DNA of 64,000 nt from Citrobacter freundii (GTDB lineage Bacteria > Pseudomonadota > Gammaproteobacteria > Enterobacterales > Enterobacteriaceae): contig NZ_JAALBX010000018.1 of the NCBI RefSeq assembly GCF_011077955.1, positions 1-64,000 on the forward strand, written 5' to 3'. Made by a program: the position numbers and the translations under genes. A model generated the notes under the pieces. The model worked only from the letters and a program-made list of their open reading frames with translations. It was not told where the DNA came from and did not search any database. This document shows positions 46,404 through 57,670 of the stretch, one piece after another (position 1 is the stretch's first letter; every line of letters starts with the position of its first letter).

Positions 46404-48986
46404 TTAGCCAACAACCAGGTTAAGCAATTTACCCGGTACGTAGATCACTTTACGTACAGTGACGCCTTCGAGGTACTTAGCGACCAGATGTTCCTGAGCC
46501 GCACGCTCACGCACTTGCTCTTCCGTGGCGTTCACCGGCACGGTAATTTTGCCGCGCACTTTACCGTTAACCTGAACGACCACCAGAAGAGAGTCTTCCA
46601 CCATGGCGTTTTCATCTGCCTGCGGCCACGGCGCGTTATCAATATCGCCTTCACCGCTAATTTCCTGCCACAGTTTGAAGCTCACGTGCGGTGTGAACGG
46701 GTAGAGCATACGCACCACAGCCAGTAAGGCTTCACGCATTAATGCGCGATCCTGGTCGGTGTCCTGCGCCGCTTTCACCAGTTTGTTCATCAATTCCATG
46801 ATGGCGGCGATAGCGGTGTTGAACGTCTGGCGGCGACCAATATCATCGGTCACTTTCGCGATGGTTTTGTGAATATCGCGACGCAGCGCTTTTTGATCGT
46901 CGGTCAGCGCACTGACGTTCAGTTCTGGAGCCGCGCCATGAGCGGTGTGCTCATAAACCAGTCGCCAGACGCGTTTGAGGAAGCGGTTAGCTCCTTCAAC
47001 GCCGGATTCCTGCCATTCAAGCGTCATATCTGCCGGTGAGGCGAACATCATAAACAGACGTACAGTATCCGCGCCGTAACGCTCCACCATCACCTGCGGG
47101 TCGATGCCGTTATTTTTCGACTTCGACATTTTGCTCATGCCAGCATAGACCAGTTCGTGGCCCGCTGCGTCAGTCGCTTTAACAATACGACCTTTATCGT
47201 CGCGCTCAACAATCGCATCCACCGGAGATACCCAGTTACGCTCGCCGTTGACGCCGACATAATAGAACGCATCCGCCAGCACCATCCCCTGACACAGCAG
47301 TTGTTTCGCTGGTTCATTGGAGTTCACCATACCTGCGTCGCGCATCAACTTGTGGAAGAAGCGGAAGTAGAGCAGGTGCATAATGGCGTGTTCGATACCG
47401 CCGATATAGATATCCACCGGCAGCCAGTAGTTAGCGGCTTTGGAATCCAGCATCCCTTCGCTGTACTGCGGACAGGTGTAACGCGCGTAGTACCAGGACG
47501 ATTCCATAAAGGTGTCGAACGTATCGGTTTCACGAAGCGCCGGCATTCCGTTAACGGTGGTTTTCGCCCACTCTGGATCGGCTTTAATCGGGCTGGTGAT
47601 GCCGTCCATGACCACGTCTTCCGGCAAAATGACCGGCAGTTGATCTTCAGGCGTTGGCATCACGGTACCGTCTTCCAGCGTGACCATCGGAATAGGCGCG
47701 CCCCAGTAGCGTTGACGGGACACACCCCAGTCACGCAGACGGTAATTAATTTTGCGCTCACCCACGCCTTTTGCAGCAAGCTTATCGGCAATGGCGTTAA
47801 ACGCTTGGTCAAACGGCAGGCCGTCGAACTCGCCGGAGTTGAACAACACGCCTTTTTCGGTCAGCGCCTGCTCAGAGAGATCCGGCTCACTGCCGTCCTG
47901 CGCCAGGATGACGGGTTTTATAGCCAGACCGTATTTAGTGGCAAATTCCCAGTCGCGCTGATCGTGACCCGGAACGGCCATTACCGCGCCCGTGCCGTAT
48001 TCCATCAAGACAAAGTTCGCGACCCAAACAGGTACGGTTTCGCCGGTCAGCGGGTGGATGGCGTTAAAGCCGGTCGCCATGCCTTTTTTCTCCATCGTCG
48101 CCATATCTGCTTCGGCAACTTTGGTGTTACGGCATTCCGCGATGAAATCACCCAATGCTGGGTTAGTCGCCGCAGCGGCTTGCGCCAGCGGGTGACCCGC
48201 GGCAACGGCCAGATAGGTCACACCCATAAAGGTATCCGGGCGAGTGGTGTAAACCGTCAGTTTGTCGGCGCGGTTTTCCACGTCGAACGTGATTTCCACA
48301 CCTTCTGAGCGGCCAATCCAGTTACGCTGCATGGTTTTGACGGTGTCTGGCCATTGATCCAGCTTATCCAGATCATTCAGCAGTTCGTCAGCGTAGGCAG
48401 TAATTTTGATAAACCACTGCGGGATTTCTTTACGCTCGACTTTGGTGTCGCAGCGCCAGCAGCAGCCGTCGATAACCTGTTCGTTAGCCAGCACGGTCTG
48501 GTCATTCGGACACCAGTTCACCGCAGACGTTTTTTTGTAGACCAGCCCTTTTTTATAAAGCTCGGTGAAGAACTTCTGCTCCCAGCGGTAATATTCCGGG
48601 GTGCAGGTCGCAAGCTCACGGCTCCAGTCATAACCAAAGCCCAGCATTTTGAGCTGGTTCTTCATGTAATTAATGTTGTCGTAAGTCCACGGTGCCGGCG
48701 CGGTATTGTTTTTTACCGCAGCGCCTTCCGCTGGCAGACCAAACGCATCCCAGCCGATAGGCTGAAGCACGTTTTTACCAAGCATACGTTGATAGCGGGC
48801 AATCACATCGCCGATGGTGTAGTTACGGACGTGACCCATGTGTAGTCGACCAGAAGGATAGGGAAGCATCGACAGGCAGTAATACTTCTCTTTGCTCTCG
48901 TCTTCAGTCACTTCAAATGTGCGCTTCTCTTCCCAGTGATGCTGTACGTGGGATTCAATCTCTTCCGGGCGATATTGCTCTTGCAT
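46404..48986 (-). CDS. leuS: Leucyl-tRNA synthetase
   Basis: Class Ia aminoacyl-tRNA synthetase (860 aa, E. coli length). HIGH-type motif HMGHVRNYT near residue 48, KMSKS motif [11 protein letters not shown] near residue 615, CP1 editing domain (about 225-415) with the threonine-rich TTRPDTFMG segment, zinc-like cysteine pair WCPNDQ...CCWRC. ATG at 48986 gives [12 protein letters not shown] as in E. coli; the frame is open 23 codons upstream without support. Heads the leuS-lptE-holA-nadD operon, divergent from ybeL. Confidence 0.97.
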   Translation of the reverse strand: MQEQYRPEEIESHVQHHWEEKRTFEVTEDESKEKYYCLSMLPYPSGRLHMGHVRNYTIGDVIARYQRMLGKNVLQPIGWDAFGLPAEGAAVKNNTAPAPWTYDNINYMKNQLKMLGFGYDWSRELATCTPEYYRWEQKFFTELYKKGLVYKKTSAVNWCPNDQTVLANEQVIDGCCWRCDTKVERKEIPQWFIKITAYADELLNDLDKLDQWPDTVKTMQRNWIGRSEGVEITFDVENRADKLTVYTTRPDTFMGVTYLAVAAGHPLAQAAAATNPALGDFIAECRNTKVAEADMATMEKKGMATGFNAIHPLTGETVPVWVANFVLMEYGTGAVMAVPGHDQRDWEFATKYGLAIKPVILAQDGSEPDLSEQALTEKGVLFNSGEFDGLPFDQAFNAIADKLAAKGVGERKINYRLRDWGVSRQRYWGAPIPMVTLEDGTVMPTPEDQLPVILPEDVVMDGITSPIKADPEWAKTTVNGMPALRETDTFDTFMESSWYYARYTCPQYSEGMLDSKAANYWLPVDIYIGGIEHAIMHLLYFRFFHKLMRDAGMVNSNEPAKQLLCQGMVLADAFYYVGVNGERNWVSPVDAIVERDDKGRIVKATDAAGHELVYAGMSKMSKSKNNGIDPQVMVERYGADTVRLFMMFASPADMTLEWQESGVEGANRFLKRVWRLVYEHTAHGAAPELNVSALTDDQKALRRDIHKTIAKVTDDIGRRQTFNTAIAAIMELMNKLVKAAQDTDQDRALMREALLAVVRMLYPFTPHVSFKLWQEISGEGDIDNAPWPQADENAMVEDSLLVVVQVNGKVRGKITVPVNATEEQVRERAAQEHLVAKYLEGVTVRKVIYVPGKLLNLVVG

Positions 48987-49214
48987 GGCAGCCAGTGGTC
49001 CTGTTTTCATTGCCGCTACGTGTGTAGCATTTACGAGTGTGATTAAGATCCGCATAGCATAGCCGATTCGACAGTTGCAAAACAGCCTTTGATTGGTTTC
49101 CCTCTCCGGCGCAACCTTTGCATTCCTTTACCTGTGATGTGCGTCCGCTAACAAAGCCTTTTCGAATTAACGTCTATTATTAGAGTACGTTACCTGACCA
49201 GGAGAAGTGCTGAA

Positions 49215-49697
49215 ATGAACAAGGTTGCTCAATTTTATCGTGAACTGGTGGCGACATTAACCGAACGTTTACGCAACGGTGAGCGGGACATTGACGCGCT
49301 GGTGGCCAGCGCACGCCAACAAATGGCGCAAACGGGCGAGCTCACCCGCACAGAGGCCGAAGAGGTAACGCGCGCGGTACGGCGTGATTTAGAAGAATTC
49401 GCCCGCAGTTATGGTGAAAGTCAGGAAGAGTTCACCGACAGTGTGTTTATGCGGGTTATCAAAGAGAGTATCTGGCAAGAGCTTGCGGATATTACTGATA
49501 AAACCCAACTGGAATGGCGTGAAGTGTTTCAGGATTTAAACCATCACGGGGTTTATCACAGCGGAGAAGTCGTAGGGCTTGGTAATCTGGTGTGTGAAAA
49601 ATGCCATCACCATCTGGCGTTTTATACGCCTGAAGCGCTGCCGCTGTGCCCGAAATGCGGCCATGATCAGTTCCAGCGCCGGCCATTTGAGCCTTAA
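49215..49697 (+). CDS. ybeL: YbeL, zinc-ribbon protein of DUF1451 family
   Basis: 160-aa cytoplasmic protein, same length as E. coli YbeL; function unknown. N-terminal two-thirds are charged and helical (FYRELVATLTERLRNGERDID). The C-terminus is a zinc ribbon with paired CxxC motifs, VCEKCHHH and LCPKCGHD (about residues 125-150). ATG at 49215 behind CAGGAGAAG. Single-gene unit ended by a terminator shared with gltL. Confidence 0.93.
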   Translation: MNKVAQFYRELVATLTERLRNGERDIDALVASARQQMAQTGELTRTEAEEVTRAVRRDLEEFARSYGESQEEFTDSVFMRVIKESIWQELADITDKTQLEWREVFQDLNHHGVYHSGEVVGLGNLVCEKCHHHLAFYTPEALPLCPKCGHDQFQRRPFEP

Positions 49698-49718
49698 CAG
49701 GGTAATACATGCATCATT

Positions 49719-49750
49719 AAAAAAGGAGCGACCAGAGTCGCTCCTTTTTT
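49719..49750. terminator. Bidirectional terminator between ybeL and gltL
   Basis: AAAAGGAGCGAC-CAGA-GTCGCTCCTTTT with T6 on the + side and an A-run on the other, between two convergent genes. Confidence 0.9.
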
Positions 49751-49768
49751 CTGACGGGCGTCAGGCGA

Positions 49769-50494
49769 TTAATGCAGGATTTTCGCCAGGAAATCTTTTG
49801 CACGTTCTGATTGGGGATTGGCGAAGAAATCTTCCTTCGGCGAATCCTCAACGATTTTGCCTTCATCCATAAAGATTACCCGGTGGGCTACTTTACGGGC
49901 GAAGCCCATTTCGTGCGTTACCACCATCATCGTCATCCCTTCGTTGGCCAGTTCAACCATGACGTCGAGAACTTCGTTGATCATCTCAGGATCAAGCGCG
50001 GAGGTGGGTTCATCAAATAACATCGCTACCGGGTCCATACACAGCGCGCGGGCAATGGCCACACGTTGCTGCTGCCCGCCGGAAAGCTGAGCCGGGTACT
50101 TGTCTGCATGGGCAGATAATCCGACACGTTCAAGCAGTTTTAATGCTTTCTGGCGCGACGCCGCTTTATCGCGCTTAAGGACTTTTACCTGCGCCAGCGT
50201 CAGGTTTTCGATAATCGATAAGTGTGGAAACAATTCAAAGTGTTGAAACACCATACCCACATGAGAGCGCAGCTCAGCAAGGTTGGTTTTTCTGTCATTC
50301 ACTCGGGTGCCATTAACGACAATTTCGCCTTTCTGTACCGGCTCAAGGCCATTAACGGTTTTGATCAGTGTTGATTTGCCAGAGCCAGACGGCCCGCACA
50401 CCACCACTACTTCGCCTTTGGTCACTTCCGTTGAACAGTCGGTCAATACCTGAAACTGACCATACCATTTAGAAACATTTTTCAGGGAAATCAT
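49769..50494 (-). CDS. gltL: GltL, ATPase of the glutamate/aspartate ABC importer
   Basis: ABC ATPase (241 aa, E. coli length) energising GltJK. Walker [10 protein letters not shown] near residue 35, signature LSGGQQQR, Walker [13 protein letters not shown], switch [12 protein letters not shown] at 50494 ([12 protein letters not shown]) overlaps the gltK stop by one base; a longer frame from 50518 has no counterpart in the family. Last gene of gltIJKL. Confidence 0.96.
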   Translation of the reverse strand: MISLKNVSKWYGQFQVLTDCSTEVTKGEVVVVCGPSGSGKSTLIKTVNGLEPVQKGEIVVNGTRVNDRKTNLAELRSHVGMVFQHFELFPHLSIIENLTLAQVKVLKRDKAASRQKALKLLERVGLSAHADKYPAQLSGGQQQRVAIARALCMDPVAMLFDEPTSALDPEMINEVLDVMVELANEGMTMMVVTHEMGFARKVAHRVIFMDEGKIVEDSPKEDFFANPQSERAKDFLAKILH

Positions 50495-51168
50495 TATACC
50501 GTCCTTTTCTTCAGCCAACTGACCAGCAGCGACGCACTTAAACTAATGATGAAATATACGCCACCTGCAAACAGGATCATCTCGACCTGAGTACCGTCAC
50601 GCTCGCCAATGGTGGAGGCGGTACGGAAGAAGTCTGCAAGACTTAATACATAAACCAGCGAGGTGTCCTGGAACAACACGATCCCCTGGGTCAACAGCAA
50701 TGGCACCATGGCGCGAAACGCCTGCGGCAGAATAATCAGCTTCATGGATTGCCAGTGGGTCATGCCGAGTGCCAGCGCGGCATTGGATTGACCACGGGAA
50801 ATGCTCTGGATCCCGGCGCGGATAATCTCCGAATAGTAGGCGGCTTCAAACATTGAGAACGCCACCATGGCCGAAATCAGGCGAATATCGGTTTTAGGCG
50901 ATAAGCCCAACACGTTTTGCAGAAAACCCGGCACAATCAGATAAAACCACAGCAGCACCATCACCAGCGGAATGGAACGGAATACGTTCACATAGCTGGT
51001 AGCAAACCAGGCGACAGGCTTGAATGCGGACAGGCGCATCACCGCCAGAATGGTTCCCCACACAATCCCCACAAAGATTGCCGTCAACGTTATTTTGAGC
51101 GTGATGACAAGGCCGTCCAGCAAATAAGGGAAGGCGGGAACAATCGAGCTCCAGTCAAATTCGTACAT
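50494..51168 (-). CDS. gltK: GltK, glutamate/aspartate permease subunit
   Basis: Polar amino-acid ABC permease (224 aa, E. coli length) with about five membrane segments and the EAA loop [21 protein letters not shown]-terminus [20 protein letters not shown] as in E. coli. Stop and start codons overlap its neighbours by one base on each side. Confidence 0.96.
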   Translation of the reverse strand: MYEFDWSSIVPAFPYLLDGLVITLKITLTAIFVGIVWGTILAVMRLSAFKPVAWFATSYVNVFRSIPLVMVLLWFYLIVPGFLQNVLGLSPKTDIRLISAMVAFSMFEAAYYSEIIRAGIQSISRGQSNAALALGMTHWQSMKLIILPQAFRAMVPLLLTQGIVLFQDTSLVYVLSLADFFRTASTIGERDGTQVEMILFAGGVYFIISLSASLLVSWLKKRTV

Positions 51169-51908
51169 TATTTGCTCCCCAGATTGCCGGGCAGGCGGAT
51201 TTTGCGCTCTACCACATTCATAACCAGCATAATCAGGGTGTTAATCAACACGTATGCTAACGTAATCGCCGTGAAAGATTCCCAGGCATGCGCCGAGTAA
51301 TCGAGCAGTTTTCCCGCCTGCGCCGCCATATCCACCAGCCCAATCGTCGACGCGATAGCCGAGTTTTTCACCAGGTTCATCATTTCTGACGTCATTGGCG
51401 GCACGATAACCCGATAAGCGTTCGGCAACAGCACATAGCGATAAGCCTGTGGCAGTGTCAGTCCCATTGCCAGGGCCGCATTTTTCTGTCCGCGCGGCAG
51501 TGACTGGATCGCGGCACGCACCTGTTCGCAAACGCGCGCGGCGGTAAACAGGCCAAGACAGATCATGGAAGAGAGGAAGAACTGCACGTTCGGATCAAGC
51601 TCAGCTTTGAACCACATGCCGAGATCTTCAGGCAGCAGTTCCGGTACCACCAGATACCAGGTAAAAAACTGAACGATCAGCGGAACGTTACGGAATAGCT
51701 CGACGTAGCACGTCCCAAGCCCGGAAAGAAAACGGTTAGGAACTGTACGCAGGATGCCAAACAGGGAGCCGACAAGGAAGGCAATAATCCAGGCCGTAAT
51801 CGACAGCGCGACCGTAACCTGAAAACCACTCCATAGCCAGCCCAGATAGGTAGTGTTGCCGAACGGGGCGGGCTGTAAAAAAATACCCCAGTTCCAGTCT
51901 ATAGACAT
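51168..51908 (-). CDS. gltJ: GltJ, glutamate/aspartate permease subunit
   Basis: Partner permease of GltK (246 aa, E. coli length) with the EAA loop [20 protein letters not shown]. Preceded by 198 bases containing the SroC-like RNA, which separates it from gltI; the strong hairpin there keeps gltI expression above that of gltJKL. Overlaps gltK by one base. Confidence 0.96.
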   Translation of the reverse strand: MSIDWNWGIFLQPAPFGNTTYLGWLWSGFQVTVALSITAWIIAFLVGSLFGILRTVPNRFLSGLGTCYVELFRNVPLIVQFFTWYLVVPELLPEDLGMWFKAELDPNVQFFLSSMICLGLFTAARVCEQVRAAIQSLPRGQKNAALAMGLTLPQAYRYVLLPNAYRVIVPPMTSEMMNLVKNSAIASTIGLVDMAAQAGKLLDYSAHAWESFTAITLAYVLINTLIMLVMNVVERKIRLPGNLGSK

Positions 51909-51918
51909 ACGTTACTCC

Positions 51919-52085
51919 AAAAAAAATAAGGGTAGCCTGGCTACCCTCGAAGATTGTTACGAAGCCTTCTTCGCTGTTTCCTTATAGTGGGGGTGGAAAC
52001 GAGCGGAGTATTCACGCCGGACGGGGAACGACCGTCCGACGCTGAGTCTGTCCGGGCTATCGAAGCAATCGAGAGGGCAGGATGT
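51919..52085 (-). ncRNA. sroC: SroC-like RNA in the gltI-gltJ gap
   Basis: In E. coli and Salmonella the gltI-gltJ spacer is processed into SroC, a sponge of the small RNA GcvB. Here the spacer has the same place and size. It ends on the minus strand with a hairpin GGGTAG-CCAGG-CTACCC followed by a T-rich tract (TTATTTTTTTT), the expected terminator-like 3' end; several other stems precede it. The exact 5' end (set by RNase E) cannot be read from sequence. Confidence 0.65.
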
Positions 52086-52106
52086 CCCGCCCCTTAATGG
52101 TTGTAA

Positions 52107-53027
52107 TTAGTTCAGTGCTTTATCGTTAGGCTCTTTGAACAGCGCTTTCATCTCATTAGAGAGTTCGAAGTTCAGGTTCAGGTTTTTCGGTGGGATCGGA
52201 TTCTTAAACCATTTGTCGAACCATTTTTCTGCTTCGCCAGAGGTCTGGGCTTTAGCAATGGTTTCATCCATCAGTTTTTTGAATTCCGGATCGTCTTTAC
52301 GCAGCATGCAGCCGTAAGCTTCCTGAGACTGCGGCGTGCCGACGATTTCCCACTGATCCGCTTTCTTCGCTTTCGCGCGTTCACCGGCGAGCAGGGCATC
52401 ATCCATCATAAACGCCACCGCGCGACCGCTTTCCAGGGTGCGGAACGAGTCACCATGGTCTTTGGCGCTGATGATACGCATATCCATTTTCTTCTCGTCG
52501 TTAAGCTTATGCAGCAAAACTTCAGAAGTGGTACCGGAGGTGACGACAACCGCTTTGCCTTTCAGATCCGGGAAGTCTTTAATATCGCCGCCTTTTTTGA
52601 CGAGCAAACGGGTACCGACCACAAAAATGGTGTCAGAGAATGCCGCTTGTTTCTGACGCTCCAGGTTGTTGGTGGTGGAGCCGCACTCAAAATCAAAGGT
52701 GCCGTTTTGCAGCAATGGGATACGGTTTTGGGAGGTGATTGGAATCAGTTTGACTTGTAGATCCGGTTTATTCAGTTTTTTCTTCACGGCCTCAACAATG
52801 GCGTTGGAGTAATCCTGAGAATAACCGACAACTTTTTGCTGATTATCGTAATAAGAAAACGGTACGGAAGATTCACGATGCCCAACGACTATCACGCCAT
52901 TCTTCGCAACTTTTTCCAACGTACCTTGCTGTGCGGCAGCGTCAGCGGGCTTTGCCTCTTCGGCATGGGCTAAACCTGCGCCCAACCCCATGACTAACAT
53001 TGCTGCGGCCAGTTTACGTAATTGCAT
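52107..53027 (-). CDS. gltI: GltI, periplasmic glutamate/aspartate-binding protein
   Basis: Periplasmic solute receptor (306 aa; E. coli 302). Signal peptide MQLRKLAAAML... cleaved near AHA/EEAK, followed by the family 3 binding fold with GVIVVGHRESSVPFSYYD, IPLLQNGTFDFECGSTTNN and AVVVTSGTTSEVLL. ATG at 53027 behind AAGGAG; the frame extends through the leader, where it is not coding. First gene of gltIJKL. A CA-rich tract in its leader is a probable GcvB target. Confidence 0.96.
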   Translation of the reverse strand: MQLRKLAAAMLVMGLGAGLAHAEEAKPADAAAQQGTLEKVAKNGVIVVGHRESSVPFSYYDNQQKVVGYSQDYSNAIVEAVKKKLNKPDLQVKLIPITSQNRIPLLQNGTFDFECGSTTNNLERQKQAAFSDTIFVVGTRLLVKKGGDIKDFPDLKGKAVVVTSGTTSEVLLHKLNDEKKMDMRIISAKDHGDSFRTLESGRAVAFMMDDALLAGERAKAKKADQWEIVGTPQSQEAYGCMLRKDDPEFKKLMDETIAKAQTSGEAEKWFDKWFKNPIPPKNLNLNFELSNEMKALFKEPNDKALN

Positions 53028-53070
53028 ATCCAACTCCTTATCGTAGCGCCATGGGCGCCAGTGATAACCC

Positions 53071-53101
53071 ATTGTGAATGTTTGTGTTGTTTTTATTGTT
53101 G
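53071..53101 (-). promoter_or_regulatory. CA-rich GcvB-type target in the gltI leader
   Basis: The minus strand reads as runs of CAACA, ACAACACAA and ACATTCACAAT, a 31-base G-poor tract 45-75 bases before the gltI ATG. GcvB represses gltI in Salmonella by pairing its GU-rich R1 region with such a CA-rich leader, so the same is likely here. Confidence 0.6.
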
Positions 53102-53127
53102 CGATACTGCGCAACATTGTGCCTGCT

Positions 53128-53156
53128 TGTTAACATTTAGCCTGGCTTAATGTAAA
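53128..53156 (-). promoter_or_regulatory. Possible gltI promoter
   Basis: On the minus strand TTTACA and TTAACA are separated by exactly 17 bases. A start near 53121 would give a leader of about 94 bases including the CA-rich tract. The rest of the 397-bp gap 53028-53424, apart from two terminators, shows no gene. Confidence 0.3.
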
Positions 53157-53340
53157 GGTTTTGCTATTTATTTGTTTATTTTTGCGAAGTACGCCGCACC
53201 ATTTGAAGGCATTTCTACTCGTTTGCACTGATATAGTGCGATGCGTGTTTTGCCATGGTGCAACGGCATTTTCGTGCGCGTCTTCATTAAAGGAAATTCG
53301 CAAAGTACCTGATTATATTAAGCAAGTGCCGTGCCAATAA

Positions 53341-53407
53341 TAAAAAAACCACCTTCGGGAAGGTGGTTCAGCTAGTGTCATAAAAAAGGCCAGCAAAGCT
53401 GGCCTTA
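53341..53407 (-). terminator. Tandem terminators after lnt
   Basis: Two intrinsic terminators in series on the minus strand: AAGGCCAGC-TTT-GCTGGCCTT with T6 (53381-53407), then AACCACCTT-CCCG-AAGGTGGTT with T7 (53341-53368). Together they close the long ybeZ-ybeY-ybeX-lnt transcript ahead of gltI. Confidence 0.85.
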
Positions 53408-53424
53408 TAAGGAGAGAGGGAGCA

Positions 53425-54963
53425 TTAACGCATGCGGCGACGCAGGGCCACGATAAGCGCCATAAAACTCATCACACCGCTTAACAGCCACAACGGCCAG
53501 TTACCGAAGCGGGCATACGGCGTAATGCCACGTGTCGGCGTCACTTTTGCGGTCAATACGTCGCGGGTAAACTGCGGGATAATCGACTGCACCGTGCCAT
53601 CAGGGTTAATCACTGCCGTTACGCCATTGTTAGTACTACGTAACAATGGGCGAGCAAGCTCCAGCGCACGCATGCGCGCCATCTGGAAGTGTTGCCACGG
53701 ACCAATGGAGCGACCGAACCAGGCGTCGTTTGAAATCGTCAGCAGGAAGTCGGTGTCGGGGCGGAAATTATCACGCACCTGCTCGCCGAGAATGATTTCA
53801 TAACAAATCGCTGCCGTCAGTTTATAGCCGTGCGCTAACAACTGTGGCTGTTGATACGGGCCACGACTAAACGACGACATGGGTAAATCGAAGAACGGTG
53901 CCAGCGGGCGCAGAATCGATTCCAGCGGCACGAATTCGCCAAACGGGACCAGGTGATTCTTGTTATAGCGGTTCGTGGAGTTGTAGCTGTACGGATTATC
54001 CGCGCCGAGCGTGATTATCGTATTGTAAGTGTTGTAACGATTTTGCTGGTTAAGACGCGCATCGACCAGGCCGGTAATCAGACTGGTGTTGTGTTCGCGC
54101 AGCATACCGTCAAGCTCGGTTAAAAAGCGTTGCTGATTGATTTCGAGATCGGGGATGGCTGACTCGGGCCAGATGATTAACTGCGACTGGCCCATTTTCG
54201 GCTCTGACGCCTGAAGATAGATGCGCAGTGTATTCAGCAGTTCATTTTCATCCCACTTCATTGACTGGGGAATATTTCCCTGTACCAGCGAAACCGTCAA
54301 CTGGCGTTCAGGCAGTAGCTGATACCACTGGATATAACGCAGCGGCAATGGCAGCGCGAACAACACTACGGCAATAATCGCAGGCATAATTTGCCGACGT
54401 GCGAGCGCCAGGATAATCAGGCCGCTGACAATCATCAGCAGGAAGGTGATGCTCTCCACGCCGGCTATCGGCGCTAAACCTTTAAGCGGGCCGTCCACCT
54501 GACTGTAGCCGAACTGCAACCACGGGAAACCGGTTAGCACCCAACCGCGCAAAAACTCGGTGACCTGCCAGACGACTGGGGCGGCAACGGCTAAACGCCA
54601 TACGTTGGTTTTCGGCCACAGTTTACTGAGTACGCCGGCAAACAAACCGGTATACAGCGACAGATAAGCCGCAAGCAGCACGACCAAAAAGACGTTAACT
54701 GGCCCAGGCATACCACCGAACTGGGCAATACTGACGTAAACCCAGTTAATACCGGTGCCAAAAAGACCCAGTCCCCAGAAAAAACCGATCCAGGCGCTTT
54801 GCAGCGGGCGGCGATTGAGCGTCAAACCCTGTAAACCGAGCAGGGAAATCAGCGCGGCAGGCCAGAAGTCATAAGGAGAAAAAGCCAGCGTTCCGCTGGC
54901 TCCGGTCAATAGCGCCAGCAGCAATCGCACGCGCTGGCGTTCAAATAAGGTAGAAAAGCGCAT
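53425..54963 (-). CDS. lnt: Lnt, apolipoprotein N-acyltransferase
   Basis: Inner-membrane enzyme (512 aa, E. coli length) adding the third acyl chain to lipoproteins. Eight or so N-terminal membrane spans, then a nitrilase-like periplasmic domain with the Glu-Lys-Cys triad in [22 protein letters not shown] and [15 protein letters not shown] at 54963 lies 4 bases after the ybeX stop; the frame continues upstream inside ybeX without meaning. Last gene of the ybeZ-ybeY-ybeX-lnt operon. Confidence 0.97.
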   Translation of the reverse strand: MRFSTLFERQRVRLLLALLTGASGTLAFSPYDFWPAALISLLGLQGLTLNRRPLQSAWIGFFWGLGLFGTGINWVYVSIAQFGGMPGPVNVFLVVLLAAYLSLYTGLFAGVLSKLWPKTNVWRLAVAAPVVWQVTEFLRGWVLTGFPWLQFGYSQVDGPLKGLAPIAGVESITFLLMIVSGLIILALARRQIMPAIIAVVLFALPLPLRYIQWYQLLPERQLTVSLVQGNIPQSMKWDENELLNTLRIYLQASEPKMGQSQLIIWPESAIPDLEINQQRFLTELDGMLREHNTSLITGLVDARLNQQNRYNTYNTIITLGADNPYSYNSTNRYNKNHLVPFGEFVPLESILRPLAPFFDLPMSSFSRGPYQQPQLLAHGYKLTAAICYEIILGEQVRDNFRPDTDFLLTISNDAWFGRSIGPWQHFQMARMRALELARPLLRSTNNGVTAVINPDGTVQSIIPQFTRDVLTAKVTPTRGITPYARFGNWPLWLLSGVMSFMALIVALRRRMR

Positions 54964-54967
54964 TCCA

Positions 54968-55846
54968 TTACTCTTCAGGTTTTGGGGTAGGCGAGTCGTC
55001 CGGAATCTTGACATGAACCTGGATGATACGTCGACTGTCCGACATCGCGACCTTGAACTGATAACCGTCAATGTCGATGGTTTCGCCGCGTGCCGGTAAA
55101 TGGCCGAACGCTTGCATGACCAGCCCGCCGATGGTGTCGACTTCTTCATCGCTAAACTGGGTGCCGAAGGTCTCATTGAAATCTTCGATAGGCGCCAGCG
55201 CGCGAACGGTCCAGGTATGGCGACTCAATTGACGAAAATCGAGATCCTCTTCTTCGTCATATTCGTCTTCAATTTCACCCACAATGAGTTCCAGAATGTC
55301 TTCGATGGTGACAAGGCCTGAGACCCCGCCAAACTCATCAATAACAATCGCCATGTGGTAACGCTGAGAACGGAACTCTTTAAGCATGCGGTCAACGCGC
55401 TTGCTTTCCGGCACAACAACCGCCGGACGTAACACTTTTTCCATACTGAACGGCTCGGCATCGCTGCGCATAAACGGCAGCAGATCTTTCGCCATCAGAA
55501 TCCCTTCAATGTGATCTTTATCTTCGCTGATAACCGGGAAACGCGAGTGGGCGGATTCGATGATGACATCGAGGCATTCGTCCAGGTTCTGGTTGCGTTT
55601 AACGGTGACCATTTGAGAGCGGGGGATCATGATGTCGCGGACTCGTTGGTCAGCGATATCCATTACCCCTTCAAGCATATCGCGCGTATCCAGGTCGATA
55701 AGCTCGTTTTGCTCGGAATCACGGATCAGTGCCAATAATTCTTCACGGTTTTTTGGTTCGCCGTGGAAAAGTTGGCTCAGTAAAAGGGAAAAGAATCCCT
55801 TCTTGCTGTTAAGCGTGTCACTACTGTGTGAATTATCGTCGCTCAT
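54968..55846 (-). CDS. ybeX: YbeX (CorC), CBS-domain protein
   Basis: Cytoplasmic 292-aa protein (E. coli length) with two CBS domains (about 70-195; [15 protein letters not shown] and [19 protein letters not shown]) and a C-terminal CorC/HlyC domain (about 205-285). Called CorC for an old link to magnesium/cobalt efflux; recent E. coli work links it to ribosome metabolism along with YbeY and YbeZ. It carries no membrane span. Lies between ybeY and lnt. Confidence 0.94.
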   Translation of the reverse strand: MSDDNSHSSDTLNSKKGFFSLLLSQLFHGEPKNREELLALIRDSEQNELIDLDTRDMLEGVMDIADQRVRDIMIPRSQMVTVKRNQNLDECLDVIIESAHSRFPVISEDKDHIEGILMAKDLLPFMRSDAEPFSMEKVLRPAVVVPESKRVDRMLKEFRSQRYHMAIVIDEFGGVSGLVTIEDILELIVGEIEDEYDEEEDLDFRQLSRHTWTVRALAPIEDFNETFGTQFSDEEVDTIGGLVMQAFGHLPARGETIDIDGYQFKVAMSDSRRIIQVHVKIPDDSPTPKPEE

Positions 55847-55942
55847 GGCGTCTGGTACAGGACCTCATGTTGGTTACTAAGACGCCATCGCCGGAAAGTG
55901 CACGACGATGGCATGATTCAGGCTGCAACAATTTTGCGCAGC

Positions 55943-56410
55943 TTATTCTTTCTCGGAAATGTACGGATCGCTAAAGCCCAGAGCAAGCATTATCTCTGTT
56001 TCCAGCCCTTCCATTTCTTCGGCTTCGTCATCGTCGATATGGTCATAGCCTAATAAATGCAGGCTGCCGTGGATAACCATGTGCGCCCAATGCGCCTCCA
56101 GCGGCTTCTCTTGCTCAGCAGCTTCGCGCTCTACAACCTGACGGCAGATTATCAAATCGCCCAACAGCGGCAGCTCAATGCCCGGCGGCGCCTCAAAAGG
56201 AAATGAGAGCACATTGGTGGATTTGTCTTTACCGCGGTAGGTGAGATTAAGATCGTGGCTCTCCGCTTCGTCTACCAGACGAATCGTCACTTCCGACTCT
56301 TCCTGAAATTGCGGAATGACCGCATCAAGCCACCCCTGGAATTGCGCTTCATCCGGCAAACCGGTGGCGTCTTCACAGGCGATTTGTAAATCAAGGATCA
56401 CCTGGCTCAT
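55943..56410 (-). CDS. ybeY: YbeY, endoribonuclease / rRNA maturation factor
   Basis: Metal-dependent single-strand endoribonuclease (155 aa, E. coli length) involved in 16S rRNA 3' maturation and ribosome quality control. The zinc motif [11 protein letters not shown] is intact near residue 114; [20 protein letters not shown] is typical. Overlaps the ybeZ end by 4 bases, coupling translation. Confidence 0.96.
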   Translation of the reverse strand: MSQVILDLQIACEDATGLPDEAQFQGWLDAVIPQFQEESEVTIRLVDEAESHDLNLTYRGKDKSTNVLSFPFEAPPGIELPLLGDLIICRQVVEREAAEQEKPLEAHWAHMVIHGSLHLLGYDHIDDDEAEEMEGLETEIMLALGFSDPYISEKE

Positions 56411-57468
56411 GGCTGCTCCTGCTGCCCGGATGCCTGCGCTTGTGCTTCACGCTTGCGTTCCAGCGCCTGTTCCGCTTTGCGTTTTTGATCCGCTTCTTCC
56501 CAGGCTTCATAGGCATTCACAATCCGGGCAACGACCGGGTGGCGCACCACGTCTTCACTGTGGAAGAAGTTAAAGCTTATCTCTTCCACGCCGTTCAGCA
56601 CTTCGATGGCATGGCGCAAACCAGACTTCATATTGCGCGGTAAGTCGATTTGCGTCACGTCGCCGGTAATCACCGCTTTCGAGTTAAAGCCGATACGCGT
56701 CAGGAACATCTTCATCTGCTCGATGGTGGTGTTCTGGCTTTCATCAAGGATGATAAACGCATCGTTAAGCGTCCGCCCGCGCATATAGGCCAGCGGTGCC
56801 ACTTCAATCACGTTGCGCTCCATGAGCTTCTCAACGCGCTCAAAGCCAAGCATTTCGAACAGCGCATCGTAGAGCGGGCGCAGATAGGGGTCGACTTTCT
56901 GGCTGAGATCGCCTGGCAGGAAGCCCAGTTTCTCACCGGCTTCCACCGCCGGGCGCGTCAGCAGAATACGACGAATTTCCTGGCGCTCCAGCGCATCAAC
57001 CGCGGCGGCAACCGCGAGGTAGGTTTTACCGGTACCCGCCGGGCCGACGCCGAAAGTAATATCGTGGTCGAGAATATTAGCGATGTACTGCGCCTGGTTA
57101 GGCGTACGCGGTTTAATCACGCCGCGCTTGGTCTGGATGTTTACCGCTTTGCCATAATCCGGCACGCTTTCCGCATTCTGCTCAAGGACGCGAAACTCTT
57201 TAATAGCGAGATGGATGTGCTCGGGTTCAATGTCCTTAATCTTGCCGCGCATCGGCGCCGTATCCACATACAAATGGCGAATAATATCCGCCGCCGCGCT
57301 AACGGTCAGGCTACGGCCGGTAAGTTTGAAGTGGTTGTCACGACGATTAATTTCGATGCCGAGGCGCCGTTCAAGCTGTTTGATATTGTCGTCAAACGGG
57401 CCGCAAAGGCTAAGCAGACGTTCATTATCTGCAGGTTCCAGGGTGAATTCACGTGTTTCGATATTCAA
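56407..57468 (-). CDS. ybeZ: YbeZ, PhoH-like ATPase
   Basis: Cytoplasmic PhoH-family P-loop NTPase (353 aa; E. coli 346) that interacts with YbeY. Walker [12 protein letters not shown] near residue 140, Walker [28 protein letters not shown] start at 57468 is chosen: AGAGGATAAG lies just before it and [15 protein letters not shown] aligns with E. coli; an ATG at 57651 in the same frame would add 61 residues of unlike sequence. The C-terminal tail is Lys/Glu/Gln-rich coiled coil. First gene of the operon, 200 bases after miaB. Confidence 0.93.
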   Translation of the reverse strand: MNIETREFTLEPADNERLLSLCGPFDDNIKQLERRLGIEINRRDNHFKLTGRSLTVSAAADIIRHLYVDTAPMRGKIKDIEPEHIHLAIKEFRVLEQNAESVPDYGKAVNIQTKRGVIKPRTPNQAQYIANILDHDITFGVGPAGTGKTYLAVAAAVDALERQEIRRILLTRPAVEAGEKLGFLPGDLSQKVDPYLRPLYDALFEMLGFERVEKLMERNVIEVAPLAYMRGRTLNDAFIILDESQNTTIEQMKMFLTRIGFNSKAVITGDVTQIDLPRNMKSGLRHAIEVLNGVEEISFNFFHSEDVVRHPVVARIVNAYEAWEEADQKRKAEQALERKREAQAQASGQQEQP

Positions 57469-57670
57469 ACTTATCCTCTTGGTCACACAGGGCCAGTTAG
57501 GTGAACAGTAACGCCCGCTGATTTTCTCAGGCTTACAGAAAGTATTCACGGCGTGGGAAAAAGGCGCAAGCTTCTGGCGTGATATTTGGGTAACAGTGAG
57601 CAAATACAAGGGCAGGGGAGTGCAAAAGCAACGATATGCTGCGCCAGGCACAGCATATCGTTGGTCGTCG

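Noticed and set aside
47157-48308. 383-codon + strand frame opposite leuS
   Set aside because: Antisense shadow of leuS with no ribosome site or recognisable domain.
53104-53122. Sigma-54 promoter for gltI
   Set aside because: GGCAC...TGC on the minus strand has GG and GC 9 bases apart instead of the required 10.
56650-57504. 284-codon + strand frame opposite ybeZ
   Set aside because: Antisense shadow of ybeZ; no family resemblance.
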